64,000 nucleotides of DNA from Deefgea salmonis (lineage in GTDB: Bacteria > Pseudomonadota > Gammaproteobacteria > Burkholderiales > Chitinibacteraceae): positions 1-64,000 of the forward strand of contig NZ_JAJAWG010000008.1 of assembly GCF_020531905.1 (NCBI RefSeq). The letters are read 5' to 3'. Below are positions 45,488 to 55,050 of this stretch, in pieces. How positions within the stretch are numbered: position 1 is the stretch's first letter; every line of letters starts with the position of its first letter. The notes under the pieces are model-generated. The model searched no databases. It was given only the letters and a program-made list of their open reading frames with translations, and had not been told where the DNA came from. Made by a program: the position numbers and the translations under genes.

Positions 45488-46846
45488 ATGCTGCCACTCT
45501 TTTTTCATCATCTATTTCAAAGCGCCAAAGTCGAGTCGGATTTGGCGGCATTTGAACGTCTTAATGCTTTATCGCCTCGGCTGAGCGATGCAGAAATGCC
45601 AACACAGCATCCAGAAGAAAAAACCATTATCTGTCGTGAAAGCATCGTCAATCGACAGGAGCGGGTGGTCGGGCATGAATTTATGCTGAAAAAGAACATT
45701 ACCGAGCGCGTGCATACCGGTCATGCGATGCGGCGTTTATACGATCAGGCCTTGCTTAGCCAATTACTTAATTTGTCGTTGTTGCACTTATTGGGGCATC
45801 GTTTTGCCTTGGTGCATTTTGAGGCATCGCATATTTCGGATGCGCAATTTACCAATTTGCATGGACGGCATTGTGTATTGGTGCTGCGTTTTGGTGATGA
45901 GCCGGTGACGGAGGTTATTTATCAACAGATTGTTGCGCTGCGCAAAACCGGTTTGATGTTTGGGATTTTGGCGCATGAATGCCTGAATCCGAATATGGAA
46001 ACGCTGATCGCGCAGATTGATTTGCTGGTGCTTGATTTGAATGAAGCATGGGTTTTTTTACCGGATATTGCCGCCAAAGCCATCGCGCAAACGCACTGGC
46101 CTTTATTGGCGTGCCATATTGACTCTTATGAAGCCTTCGACTGCGTTTGGGAATCGACCTTATACGCGGAGCGAGTGATGTTTTTTCAAGGGCCTTTTAT
46201 CAGTGCGCGGGATGCTTGGGGAGTCAATCCCATCGCCGCTTTGCGCGGTCAAGTTCAGCATCTGCTCGATTTAATTGAACAAGAAGCGGACACCGCAATC
46301 TTGGTCGAGGCATTAATTGCCGATCCGGTGTTATTGTATAAATTACTGCGCATGGCCAAATCCCACGTTGCCGATGAGATTGGCAGCGCTGAACAAGCCT
46401 TGTTACTGATTGGTCGTGGCGCTTTGCATCGGTGGTTGTTGTTTATGCGCAATAGCCAAAGCGACGCTGCCGATTGTGATTTAGCGCTGCGACAAGGCGC
46501 GTTGCGCCGTGGCCGATTCATGCACAATTTGGCGCAAACGTATTTAGATCGTCATCAGCGTCAGCAAGTTTTTTTGACTGGGGTGCTTTCACAAATGGAG
46601 GGCGTTTTGCAGCAAACTCTCGCCGAATTGCTCAAAGCGCTGCATGTGCCGCGTTGGGTGAGTGAGGCTTTGTTGGCGCGATCTGGGCCTTATTTTGTGT
46701 ATTTACAATTGGCGTCGGCTGCCGAAGCGCAGCAATTTAATGTGCTTAGTCACCTGTGTCAGGTACTGGATATATCGCCGCATGCCGTCAAAGCCGCCCA
46801 GCACGAAGCGACATTATGGGCTGAGCAGATACAGGCAAGAAACTGA
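45488..46846 (+). CDS. EAL-HDOD (YuxH-like) signalling protein
   Basis: 452-aa protein with a degenerate EAL domain (about 35-235; where EAL is expected it reads GHEFMLKK) and a HDOD domain (about 240-440, LLDLIEQEADTAILVEALI.DPVLLYKLLRM). Lack of EAL catalytic residues makes hydrolysis of c-di-GMP unlikely; such proteins act as c-di-GMP effectors in motility or chemotaxis in other species. The ATG at 45488 has GAGG upstream; the frame is open to 45404. Confidence 0.85.
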   Translation: MLPLFFHHLFQSAKVESDLAAFERLNALSPRLSDAEMPTQHPEEKTIICRESIVNRQERVVGHEFMLKKNITERVHTGHAMRRLYDQALLSQLLNLSLLHLLGHRFALVHFEASHISDAQFTNLHGRHCVLVLRFGDEPVTEVIYQQIVALRKTGLMFGILAHECLNPNMETLIAQIDLLVLDLNEAWVFLPDIAAKAIAQTHWPLLACHIDSYEAFDCVWESTLYAERVMFFQGPFISARDAWGVNPIAALRGQVQHLLDLIEQEADTAILVEALIADPVLLYKLLRMAKSHVADEIGSAEQALLLIGRGALHRWLLFMRNSQSDAADCDLALRQGALRRGRFMHNLAQTYLDRHQRQQVFLTGVLSQMEGVLQQTLAELLKALHVPRWVSEALLARSGPYFVYLQLASAAEAQQFNVLSHLCQVLDISPHAVKAAQHEATLWAEQIQARN

Positions 46847-46945
46847 TGCAGATCAGTGATCGGCTGATGGTCAAGATGCTCACTATCCTTTCGTGGCGTG
46901 AAGCACTAAGATAAAGCATCTTTTAAGCCAATAGCCTAATTCATT

Positions 46946-47638
46946 ATGTTGCCTTATTTATCTTCTTTTTTTGGTAGTTTACTGCTGGTTTTTGCCGCTT
47001 TAATGCCAATTTTAAACCCGCCCGGCCATGCGCCGATTTTTTTGGTATTAACTGAGGGTTACACCAAAGACGAGCGGATTATTTTAGCTAAGCGAGTCGG
47101 CGTATATAGCTTTATTTTGCTGGTATTTAGTATGTTTATCGGCATTTATGTATTGGAGTTTTTTGGCGTTTCTTTGCCGATTGTTCGAGTGGGTGGTGGC
47201 TTATTAGTTGCAACTGCTGGTTGGCAATTAATGTCTGCCGATACCCATGCGCCCAATGCCGTATCAACACTGGATGGCAATCGACCCAGTTCTGAGGAAT
47301 TACGTCAAAGGGCGTTTTTTCCGCTGACTTTTCCTATTACAGTGGGACCGGGCTCAATTACCGTCGCCATTACGTTGGGGGCGAGCTTTAAATCGTCCGG
47401 GATTGAAACCTTTACCATGCCAATTGCCAGTGTGATTGCCGTGGCGATTACGTCGTATTCGGTGTATTGGTGTTATCGCTATGCAGATAAATTATTGAAA
47501 TGGGTCGGAGCGACGGGGTCGGTGATTTTTCTACGACTTTCGGCGTTTATTTTGTTTTGTCTTGGGATTCAGATTTTTTGGACCGGTGCGACCGATTTAA
47601 TGGGGGCTTTTGTGCAATTACATTGGCCACGAGGGTAA
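46946..47638 (+). CDS. MarC family membrane protein
   Basis: Inner-membrane protein of 230 aa with six probable membrane segments, function not established. Signatures are LMPILNPPGHAPIFLVLT and FFPLTFPITVGPGSITVAI. Earlier links to multiple antibiotic resistance have not held up for the family. It ends 12 bases from the convergent cheD. Confidence 0.9.
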   Translation: MLPYLSSFFGSLLLVFAALMPILNPPGHAPIFLVLTEGYTKDERIILAKRVGVYSFILLVFSMFIGIYVLEFFGVSLPIVRVGGGLLVATAGWQLMSADTHAPNAVSTLDGNRPSSEELRQRAFFPLTFPITVGPGSITVAITLGASFKSSGIETFTMPIASVIAVAITSYSVYWCYRYADKLLKWVGATGSVIFLRLSAFILFCLGIQIFWTGATDLMGAFVQLHWPRG

Positions 47639-47650
47639 CTATAGCAATCA

Positions 47651-48268
47651 TCACCAGTAATCAATTTTTCTTTGATTTAATGATTGTATTAATTTGGCTT
47701 TATAGTTTTCTTCTTCTTGAATTAATTGTTGTTTTTGGATTTGTTGTGGTTGGATTTGCCGGCATAGTACTTCGCCAGAAGTCGGATTTAATACGATTTT
47801 TCTGGCGCAATTGCCGCCCAAATCACTCGCCAATAATGGAATTCCTTCGGCACTGAGCCATTGGTGCGTAAATTCAATATTAGTTTCACCAATGGTTTTT
47901 TTTCCTGCACTCGGCACTAAATTTCCTCCCCCAAAGGCCTTTGCTTGCAAACGGCCTTTTTTTGCGCCTTGTTTGAGTAAAGCATTCACTAATAACTCCA
48001 TCGACGCCATTCCTGAATGTAATGAATCCACATCTTGTCCAGCACGTGCGCCAAAATTAGGCAGCATAAAATGATTCATTCCCGCCATTTTGAGTTGCGG
48101 ATCAAATAAGCACACCGAAATACATGAACCCAATAAGGTCATGATCGGTTGATGTTGTTCGACGGCAATATCGCCAGAATGAATATGTCGCGCATGACGC
48201 TCAAGTTGCTTCATTTCATTCATTACAGGCGGTGTGCTCGCTTGCTGCAGCGCTAATATGGTTTTCAC
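47651..48268 (-). CDS. cheD: Chemoreceptor glutamine deamidase CheD
   Basis: Deamidates glutamine residues of chemoreceptors, tuning their signalling. The 205-aa protein has the active-site Cys in LGSCISVCLFD and the His in GMNHFMLP, with FGGGNLVPS also conserved. The C-terminal 30 residues are Gln/Lys-rich and extend beyond the usual end. No other che genes lie next to it; an MCP gene lies 5 kb to the right. Confidence 0.93.
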   Translation of the reverse strand: MKTILALQQASTPPVMNEMKQLERHARHIHSGDIAVEQHQPIMTLLGSCISVCLFDPQLKMAGMNHFMLPNFGARAGQDVDSLHSGMASMELLVNALLKQGAKKGRLQAKAFGGGNLVPSAGKKTIGETNIEFTHQWLSAEGIPLLASDLGGNCARKIVLNPTSGEVLCRQIQPQQIQKQQLIQEEENYKAKLIQSLNQRKIDYW

Positions 48269-48891
48269 GATAAATCACCACTGAGGGTCGATTTTTCTGG
48301 CCCTACCATCATGGCTTCCCCTTGATTGCTGACTGACTTAGCCTTGATCAGCATAGCTCAAATTTCATTCCGATTATTTGTGATGCCATCGGTATAAAAA
48401 TACGCTGGTGGTGTATCTACGTCTGCGCCTTATTGGCTGCTGCCCCGCAATAAATACCCTGTGGATAAATATTTATTCGCGGGTTTCTTGTGAATTTATT
48501 GGGGATAAGTAGGTGAATTAAGCGTGGGTTTGCTGGGCATGATTTGGGTGTAAGCGATTATTTGAGGAAGGGGCTTAAATTCATCACCAAAAACAGCACC
48601 CTTATTTTTCGCAAATATACCAAAACCATGCTTTCACTAAGTATTTGTAAGTCATACACAATAAGTACTTATCCACAGCTAGCTCGAGCCCTTATTTATT
48701 ACTACTAATTTAAAATAAAAACCAATAAGACCAAGCTTTTTTCAAGAAAAAACCTGTGGATAAGTCGCTAAAATCATGCTGACTAAACCCAAGAAAGTGT
48801 CTAAAAAAGCTAGGCTTTACCGGCAAATTGCGCCAAAATTGAACCCCAGCTGAAATGCGCTCAACAGCGCAATGGCAATAAGGAGCTGAAC
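48269..48891. other. AT-rich intergenic region with DnaA-box cluster
   Basis: 623 bases with no gene seen. Perfect DnaA boxes (TTATCCACA or its complement) lie at 48460-48468, 48669-48677 and 48755-48763. One-mismatch or related boxes lie at 48500-48508 (TGGGGATAA) and 48652-48660 (TCATACACA). An AT-rich stretch 48690-48730 (TTATTTATTACTACTAATTT and following) lies between two of the boxes. The layout fits an origin-like or DnaA-titrating site; no dnaA, dnaN or gyrB lies nearby. Confidence 0.7.
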
Positions 48892-49119
48892 GTGGAAGTG
48901 AATATTTTTAAAAGCATGAGCAACCCGAGTAAGTGCCTCGTTTTGCCAGTCGATCTCGATGTCGATCAAAGCCAATTACCCATTGACGACAAAGACTATG
49001 AAAAAGTCTATTTCCTACGGACCCGCACATTGAGCATTGGCAACGACAATGTCAGTTTTGATCCGGCCACCGCATTAGCGGCATTGCACCACCAAGGGTT
49101 TTATTTATTTCAGCTGTAA
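48892..49119 (+). CDS. Small hypothetical protein upstream of proB
   Basis: 75-aa protein, unrecognised. The GTG start has AAGGAGC at good spacing, which supports translation. The sequence NPSKCLVLPVDLDVDQSQLP, then YFLRTRTLSIGNDNVSFDP, has no signal peptide or membrane segment. It is 25-35 bases before proB and probably in its operon. Neighbouring the DnaA-box cluster, its promoter region may overlap those boxes. Confidence 0.7.
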   Translation: MEVNIFKSMSNPSKCLVLPVDLDVDQSQLPIDDKDYEKVYFLRTRTLSIGNDNVSFDPATALAALHHQGFYLFQL

Positions 49120-49153
49120 TTGAGCGTGAATACGCTGCGCAAGGATGATTTTT

Positions 49154-50275
49154 ATGCAAACGTCAATATTGGCGAACGCCCAGCGAATCGTAGTTAAAGT
49201 GGGCTCTAGCCTAGTGACCAATGAAGGCAAAGGTTTAGACCATGCAGCATTGACACGCTGGGCGAAAGAAATTGCCCAATTGACCAAGCTGGGTAAACAA
49301 GTGGTTTTGGTTTCATCTGGCGCCATTGCCGAGGGCATTGCTCGACTGGGTTGGACGCAAAAACCCAGTGCAGTGCATGAAAAACAAGCTGCGGCAGCCG
49401 TTGGCCAACTGGGCTTATGCCATGCCTACGAAAGTGCTTTTCGCCAACACGATTTAATGTGCGCCCAAGTGCTACTCACGCATGAAGACCTATCTGATCG
49501 CACGCGTTATCTCAATGCCCGCTCAACGTTGCTGACGTTATTGCAACTGGGTGTGATTCCCATCATTAATGAAAACGACAGCGTGGTGACTGCTGAGATT
49601 AAATTTGGCGATAACGATACGCTGGGCGCTTTGGTGACCAATCTGATCGAAGGCGATGCCTTGGTGATTCTGACTGACCAAACTGGGCTATATACCGCTG
49701 ACCCACGGAGCAATCCCAGCGCCACCTTAGTCAAGACTGGCACTGCAGGTGATCCTAGTTTGGAAGATATGGCCGGTGGTGCAGGTTCTAGCGTGGGTAC
49801 GGGGGGTATGTATACCAAAATCATCGCCGCCAAGCGTGCCGCCCGTAGCGGCGCCGCAACCATCATTGCTTGTGGGCGTGAAGAACAAGTACTGACTCGT
49901 TTAGCCAGTGGTGAAATGATCGGCACACAATTGCGCTCAGCAACGTGTGCTTTGGCGGCCAAAAAACAATGGATTGCCGACCATTTGCAACTCAAAGGCA
50001 GCGTCACGCTGGATGCCGGTGCAGTACGCGCGTTAACCCAGTCGGGCTCCAGTTTATTACCAATCGGAGTGTTGGCGGTTGAAGGCGAATTTTTACGCGG
50101 TGAAGTGGTGCGTTGTTTAAATCCTGACGGGCTCGAAATTGCTCGAGGTTTAATCAATTACAGCTCGCAAGAAACGCAGCGAATTTTACGTCAGCCAACG
50201 GGGCAGATTGAGGCTGTTTTGGGCTATATCGACGAAGCTGAGCTGATTCATCGCGATAATTTAGTGTTGTGCTAA
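49154..50275 (+). CDS. proB: Glutamate 5-kinase ProB
   Basis: First step of proline synthesis, phosphorylating glutamate with ATP. The 373-aa protein has an amino-acid kinase domain ([44 protein letters not shown]) and a C-terminal PUA domain (about 275-370). Start is the ATG at 49154, after AAGGAT; another ATG lies three codons upstream. proA is not in the window. Confidence 0.96.
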   Translation: MQTSILANAQRIVVKVGSSLVTNEGKGLDHAALTRWAKEIAQLTKLGKQVVLVSSGAIAEGIARLGWTQKPSAVHEKQAAAAVGQLGLCHAYESAFRQHDLMCAQVLLTHEDLSDRTRYLNARSTLLTLLQLGVIPIINENDSVVTAEIKFGDNDTLGALVTNLIEGDALVILTDQTGLYTADPRSNPSATLVKTGTAGDPSLEDMAGGAGSSVGTGGMYTKIIAAKRAARSGAATIIACGREEQVLTRLASGEMIGTQLRSATCALAAKKQWIADHLQLKGSVTLDAGAVRALTQSGSSLLPIGVLAVEGEFLRGEVVRCLNPDGLEIARGLINYSSQETQRILRQPTGQIEAVLGYIDEAELIHRDNLVLC

Positions 50276-50332
50276 AGACGTACACCGAACGGATTTTGGT
50301 GAACGCAAAATAAGTGGTTGTCTGCAATAAAA

Positions 50333-50360
50333 ATGCCGCTCTATCGCCATAGAGCGGCAT
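50333..50360. terminator. Strong hairpin after proB
   Basis: Perfect 12-bp stem ATGCCGCTCTAT / ATAGAGCGGCAT around CGCC, preceded by AAAAA. The A-run would terminate minus-strand transcription of the convergent gene; on the plus strand no T-run follows. Confidence 0.75.
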
Positions 50361-50372
50361 GGGTATACGTTG

Positions 50373-50397
50373 CTAGGCTATAAAATATATAGCCTAG
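50373..50397. other. Second hairpin between convergent genes
   Basis: Ten-base stem CTAGGCTATA / TATAGCCTAG just after the first hairpin and before the end of the convergent gene. Confidence 0.6.
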
Positions 50398-50407
50398 CTG
50401 GATATAC

Positions 50408-51439
50408 CTAGATTGCTTTGAGCATGATGCTGGTTTCGCGTGGCGCATCTTGTGTGAGCACTGGCGTTTGGGTGTCGCTGATTTTAATCAGCTTGCCATC
50501 TTGCTCTAAACGCGCACTCAGGCTGTAACGATGCTTGGGATTAATCGCTTCTGGGGCAAATTTCAGCGTTACCGTTGGCGGTGTGCCTTGCGTTAAAGTG
50601 ATGACTTTTTTCGCAATCAATTCGGATGCCACGTCCATTTTGGAGACATCGCGCAATTCAACGGTGAGTACCGCGCCCGGATACAGTCGGCGGTCTAGCC
50701 ACATGACTTTGGCGGTAACGCTTTCAATCGCTTTATTTTTCACAATCCCATACATCGAAAAAGCTTGTTTGACTTCGGCTGGCGTCATTTGCAAAGCGAT
50801 AAACTCTTTGCCATTTTTGCTGGCCGGATTAAATGGGTTATTACTGGGTAATTGTGCTAAATAAACCCGCTGGCCATCATCGCCCAGAATAAAACCGGGC
50901 GGAGGATTTTTTTCGAGCTGATTCCATGCTGATTTTGGAAAAACTAGGATATCGAGTAAGGGGTAATGCTGTGGATCACTGCCGCCGCGAAAACGATATT
51001 CAAATTGTTGCAAAGCCGTTTCACCATAAAATGGAATCTCACTGCCCGATTTCACGTCCACTTGCACGTTATTGGCCGTCCAGCGTTCTGGCGGAATAAA
51101 AATCAAGCCGGATGCCGCATCCCGAATCGGGTTGAGCGGCTCATCAGCCGATATCAATGTGCAATTATTGGCCACAATCACCTCATCGACTTCCAAAAAG
51201 CCGCCTTGGCCTTTAAGCCACACGGTGGTGGTGCCATTGCTGTATTTGGCGCCAGACGCCGAGATCACATGCGGTAGTTTTTGGAATGTCCAGCCACTGA
51301 GTAATTCAAGCGAGTCAGGTGTCGTCATTCTGATTGTAAACGATTGGCCTTCATCACATTGATAGCGCTGTAATGGCGCATCGCTCGCGGCGATTGTGAG
51401 TGAGCTGGCAAAAAGTAGAGGGAAAATAAAGGCTTTCAT
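50408..51439 (-). CDS. Exported two-domain protein: MliC-like and YbaY/YscW-like
   Basis: 343-aa exported protein with a signal peptide (MKAFIFPLLFASSLTIAASD). The N-terminal part (about 25-90) resembles MliC/PliC lysozyme inhibitors: YQCDEGQSFTIRM, then TTTVWLKGQGGFLEVD. The C-terminal part (about 245-343) resembles YbaY/YscW lipoprotein domains: RRLYPGAVLTVELRDVSKMD and RYSLSARLEQDGKL. The middle is unassigned. Both domain calls are recollection of motifs. If right, this is a periplasmic fusion of two domains usually found separately. Confidence 0.6.
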   Translation of the reverse strand: MKAFIFPLLFASSLTIAASDAPLQRYQCDEGQSFTIRMTTPDSLELLSGWTFQKLPHVISASGAKYSNGTTTVWLKGQGGFLEVDEVIVANNCTLISADEPLNPIRDAASGLIFIPPERWTANNVQVDVKSGSEIPFYGETALQQFEYRFRGGSDPQHYPLLDILVFPKSAWNQLEKNPPPGFILGDDGQRVYLAQLPSNNPFNPASKNGKEFIALQMTPAEVKQAFSMYGIVKNKAIESVTAKVMWLDRRLYPGAVLTVELRDVSKMDVASELIAKKVITLTQGTPPTVTLKFAPEAINPKHRYSLSARLEQDGKLIKISDTQTPVLTQDAPRETSIMLKAI

Positions 51440-51537
51440 GGCTTGCTCACGTCATATTTTGAGCTGATATTGTGGTCATAAACTGACGAACAATAAAGGT
51501 GAAAATTCCCTTTGTTCGTCAGTTTGTATTCAAGATC

Positions 51538-52512
51538 TCAAAAGATGACTTGCTCAGGAAATCCGCGTTTTTCACTCGGGGCATGCATTAACGGGCGGGG
51601 TACTGCCATTAAAATAATCAGTTTTTCAATCGGCGGTTCGCGCTGCAAGATCAGCTCTGGCAAAGCAATGCGCTGATTGTCGCTACTGTCGCTATCGATA
51701 ATGCCCATTCGATCGACATTACAATAGCGAACTTCTAGCCGTAAGATATCTGGCGTTGCGGCCAATTCGGTAATGAGTTGCTCGCACAAGGCATCTGGAT
51801 TGAGCTGTTGATGAATGTCTTGTAATTCGGTGGTGAGATTTTTGATGCGTGTTTGTTGTTCGATTTGCTCTGGGCTGGGCGTCATGCTGCTTGAGTTTTG
51901 CATTCTGAGCATGGTGCGAGCATTCACTAGGCTGCTTTCGAGCAGCTTTTTTTTATTTTCCACGCTGGCGATGGCCAGCTGCGCTTGAATCGCGATGGTG
52001 TCTAAAATCCGCTCGGCACCCAGTTGCACCAAGGCATCGGGCGATTGGGCGGGTTGGCCCAGTTGGTAATTAGACAAAATCAGTAATGTTTGCGGTACAT
52101 CTTGGCGAATTTGCCCGGCGTGCTCACTCATGCCGTAGCGTACTTTTTCATGCGCGTCGGCAATTAAGCCCACATAGGCCATGTCGGCCAGCGGCCATGC
52201 GGCAAACCAAGCTTGCAGTCCGGGGTCGCGACCGACAACGTCACGCATTCGATCCGGCGTTGCAAACAGTAATTGCAAAGTACGATCTTGCCGCCATGTT
52301 TCATGATTGAGCGCAATCGGCGCAGGCAGTTGAGCCGCCAAAGCATTGGCGTGTGTTTGCGCCCAATGCAGGTAGGGCGCTAATCGGGTTGCATAATTGC
52401 GCGCCAAACGAATGTGCGGATGCGCAATGTCGACTATGCGTTCGATACTGGCCTCATCCTCCGCGGTGAGTTTGGGTTTGGCGGTAAACCAAGATCGGAT
52501 TGTGCTCCACAT
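51538..52512 (-). CDS. Uncharacterised 324-aa protein
   Basis: I do not recognise a domain. No signal peptide or membrane segments. It is mostly helical, with a coiled-coil stretch (about 180-235), and has several Trp and His residues in the first half (APYLHWAQTHANAL, LQAWFAAWPLADMAYVGL). Length and codon use look like a normal conserved gene. It stands alone between an exported protein gene and an acetyltransferase gene, all on the minus strand, with gaps of 60-100 bases. Confidence 0.7.
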   Translation of the reverse strand: MWSTIRSWFTAKPKLTAEDEASIERIVDIAHPHIRLARNYATRLAPYLHWAQTHANALAAQLPAPIALNHETWRQDRTLQLLFATPDRMRDVVGRDPGLQAWFAAWPLADMAYVGLIADAHEKVRYGMSEHAGQIRQDVPQTLLILSNYQLGQPAQSPDALVQLGAERILDTIAIQAQLAIASVENKKKLLESSLVNARTMLRMQNSSSMTPSPEQIEQQTRIKNLTTELQDIHQQLNPDALCEQLITELAATPDILRLEVRYCNVDRMGIIDSDSSDNQRIALPELILQREPPIEKLIILMAVPRPLMHAPSEKRGFPEQVIF

Positions 52513-52571
52513 CGTACTGACTCTGTTCGGTTAAGAATGAATACAATATATACGCTCAAGCCGATCGGCTG

Positions 52572-53150
52572 TTATGGATTTAGCGCATATAAAGTGCTTT
52601 CATCGGGTGGTGTTAATTCACGAATCACACGGGCGGGATTGCCGCCAACTAGCACGCAAGATGGCACATCGCGAGTCACGACGCTGCCAGCGCCAATCAC
52701 GCTATGGTCACCAATGGTCACACCGCCACAAATAATCGCGCCCGCCCCAATCCAGACGTTATTGCCGATGGTAATGCCTTTGGCGCAATACGCCCATTTT
52801 TGGCGTTCAGTCGGGTCGACTGGATGGGTGCCGGTTTGGATTTGGACATTGGGCGCGATGATGGTGTGGTGGCCAATCGTGATCGGCGCGCCCGGCGCTG
52901 CGGCGATTTGCGCGTTGTAATTAATAAACACTTTTCGTGAGAGTTTGATTAAGTGGCCGCGGGCAATCGCTAAAGGCGGCGAAATAATAACTTCATCGGC
53001 TTGGGCAAACAGTGCTTTGAGTAGTTCTGGCCGCTCATGCTGGGCTTCTGGCGGCAGATGATTAAAGCGATGCAGTAATTCGCCTTCTCTTTGCCAGTGC
53101 GTTTCAGAACCTAAGTCGCTAAAGGGAAAACAAACAAGATCATGATTCAT
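52572..53150 (-). CDS. Sugar O-acetyltransferase (LacA/Maa-type hexapeptide)
   Basis: Acetyl-CoA-dependent O-acetyltransferase of 192 aa. The left-handed beta-helix begins at about residue 70, with hexapeptide repeats such as ITIGNNVWIGAGAIICGGVT. The catalytic His is in QTGTHPVDP. The N-terminal helical part corresponds to the Mac domain of maltose/galactoside acetyltransferases. The substrate is unknown. Confidence 0.9.
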   Translation of the reverse strand: MNHDLVCFPFSDLGSETHWQREGELLHRFNHLPPEAQHERPELLKALFAQADEVIISPPLAIARGHLIKLSRKVFINYNAQIAAAPGAPITIGHHTIIAPNVQIQTGTHPVDPTERQKWAYCAKGITIGNNVWIGAGAIICGGVTIGDHSVIGAGSVVTRDVPSCVLVGGNPARVIRELTPPDESTLYALNP

Positions 53151-53263
53151 ACATCACCTAGAGACAATCAGTCGTTGATAATATGCGTGAACAAAGCTTA
53201 CGGTATATTATAAGGAAAATGACGGTGTGAATAATGCCAATAATTAAAAATTAAAGGGTGGGT

Positions 53264-54892
53264 ATGCAAAATTGGGGCGTAAAAACACGGCTTTTAGCTG
53301 GTTTTGGGGTGGTTTTGTTGTTGTTAGCGATTGTGGCGATGGTGGCTTTATTGAGCCTGACACAGCTGCGCGGCAAGGTTAGCGAGCTGGTGGAGGAGCG
53401 TTATCCCACAGTGGTGAAATCCAATCAATTGATTGCGATTGCTTATCAAACCGATTTAACGCTGCGTAACGCCGCTTTAGCCGAAACAACGGGCGATACC
53501 GATACGATTTTGACGCAGTTAGAGTCCGAAGCCAGCGCAGAAGAACAACAAATTGCTGAATTAAAGGCGCTGATCGGCGCAGACGCCCAAGCGCAAGCGT
53601 TGCTTACTGAGGTAGAGGCAAGTAATGCGGCAATGGATTTACAAAAAACCAAATTAGCCGGTTTATTAAGACTAGATCGCACTACGGGTGGGCATTTTAT
53701 TACCACTGAATACGCCAAAGTCAGCAATGCCTATCGGGATGCTTTGCTCAAATTAGCCGCCTATGAAAGCCGCTTAATGGATGAAGATAAAACCTCGGTA
53801 CAACGCAGTGTCAGCACGGCGGTCAATAGCATTTTATTGGTGAGTTTGTTCGCGATTGTATTGGGTTTAATTTTGGCTTGGTTGATTGGCTCAAAAGTGA
53901 TTGCCGCTTTGGATTCGGCCAGTCGTGTGGCCAGCAAAATTGCCAGCGGCGATTTAAGCCATGATTGGCGCGGAACGCAGTTTACCAATGATGAATTGGG
54001 GCAATTACAGCGCGCTTTGCAAACCATGCAAGAAAATCTGGTGCAAATTATTCGCCAGATTCAAAGTAATGCCACCGCGGTGACGCAAGCCGCGCGAACC
54101 TTGTCATCGGCCTCGCAGCAAATTACTTCGGGCTCAGAGTTGCAGTCGTCGTCAGCCAGCTCAATGGCCGCGGCAGTCGAAGAGATGAGCACCAGCATGG
54201 ATCAAGTGGCTGACAATACCCATGATGTTGAGCAAAAAGCGCGGGGTGCGGGTGAATTGGCCAATGCCGGTAGCCTAGATGTTTCGGCGGCAGCGCTGGA
54301 AATGCAGGCGATTTCTGGTGAAGTGCTGGGCGCATCCGAACAAATTACTGAATTGGGTCGAAATATCAATGAAATCGGCACGATTGTGGTGGTGATTAAA
54401 GACGTTGCTGATCAAACCAATTTATTGGCGCTGAATGCCGCGATTGAAGCGGCTCGTGCTGGCGATATGGGGCGTGGTTTTGCCGTGGTGGCCGATGAAG
54501 TACGTAAACTGGCTGAGCGCACCGCGCAATCGGCCAGCCAAATCACCAAGATGGTCAGCAATATTCAAAGCAGCGCACAAGATGCGGTGACTCGCATGAG
54601 TAGCGGTAGCCAGCGTGTTGGCGACGGTTTGCAATTAACCACTCAAGCGAGCGAGAGTATTGGCCGCATTAACCAACGCAGCGGTGAAGTGGTGCATTCG
54701 GTGCACGAAATCAGTGAACAAATGCAAGAACAACGCTCGGCGGCGCGCGATATCGCGGTCAATGTTGAGCGCATCGCGGCGATGGCCGAAGAGAACTCAG
54801 TGGCGGTCCGCAATATGGGCGATTCGATTGGCCAGCTTGAGAGTATGGCCGAGCAACTGACTGCGACGGTGCAGCGTTTTAAAATGACTTAA
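53264..54892 (+). CDS. Methyl-accepting chemotaxis protein
   Basis: Chemoreceptor of 542 aa. A first membrane helix (about 10-32), a periplasmic four-helix-bundle sensor (about 33-185), a second helix (about 188-210), a HAMP domain (about 212-265) and a signalling domain. The hairpin tip is [20 protein letters not shown] then [14 protein letters not shown], which is the universal MCP sequence. No C-terminal CheR-binding pentapeptide is seen (ends VQRFKMT). The ligand is unknown. A GTG two codons upstream is an alternative start. Confidence 0.95.
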   Translation: MQNWGVKTRLLAGFGVVLLLLAIVAMVALLSLTQLRGKVSELVEERYPTVVKSNQLIAIAYQTDLTLRNAALAETTGDTDTILTQLESEASAEEQQIAELKALIGADAQAQALLTEVEASNAAMDLQKTKLAGLLRLDRTTGGHFITTEYAKVSNAYRDALLKLAAYESRLMDEDKTSVQRSVSTAVNSILLVSLFAIVLGLILAWLIGSKVIAALDSASRVASKIASGDLSHDWRGTQFTNDELGQLQRALQTMQENLVQIIRQIQSNATAVTQAARTLSSASQQITSGSELQSSSASSMAAAVEEMSTSMDQVADNTHDVEQKARGAGELANAGSLDVSAAALEMQAISGEVLGASEQITELGRNINEIGTIVVVIKDVADQTNLLALNAAIEAARAGDMGRGFAVVADEVRKLAERTAQSASQITKMVSNIQSSAQDAVTRMSSGSQRVGDGLQLTTQASESIGRINQRSGEVVHSVHEISEQMQEQRSAARDIAVNVERIAAMAEENSVAVRNMGDSIGQLESMAEQLTATVQRFKMT

Positions 54893-55050
54893 TCCGTGCG
54901 GATTGAGATGCCGCTGGCGACGATGTTGCGGTGACGGCTGCGGTCTATTAAGTTGATCAACAGTACGCTGATCGGGCTGATTTGCTCATTTAAGTGGGGC
55001 ATTACCAACCGAATCTGGCGCTGATTTTTGCTTTTTTGTTGAGGTGGAAT

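Noticed and set aside
48269-48891. A protein-coding gene in the gap before the 75-aa gene
   Set aside because: No open frame with a ribosome site was seen; stops are frequent in all frames and the composition is AT-rich.
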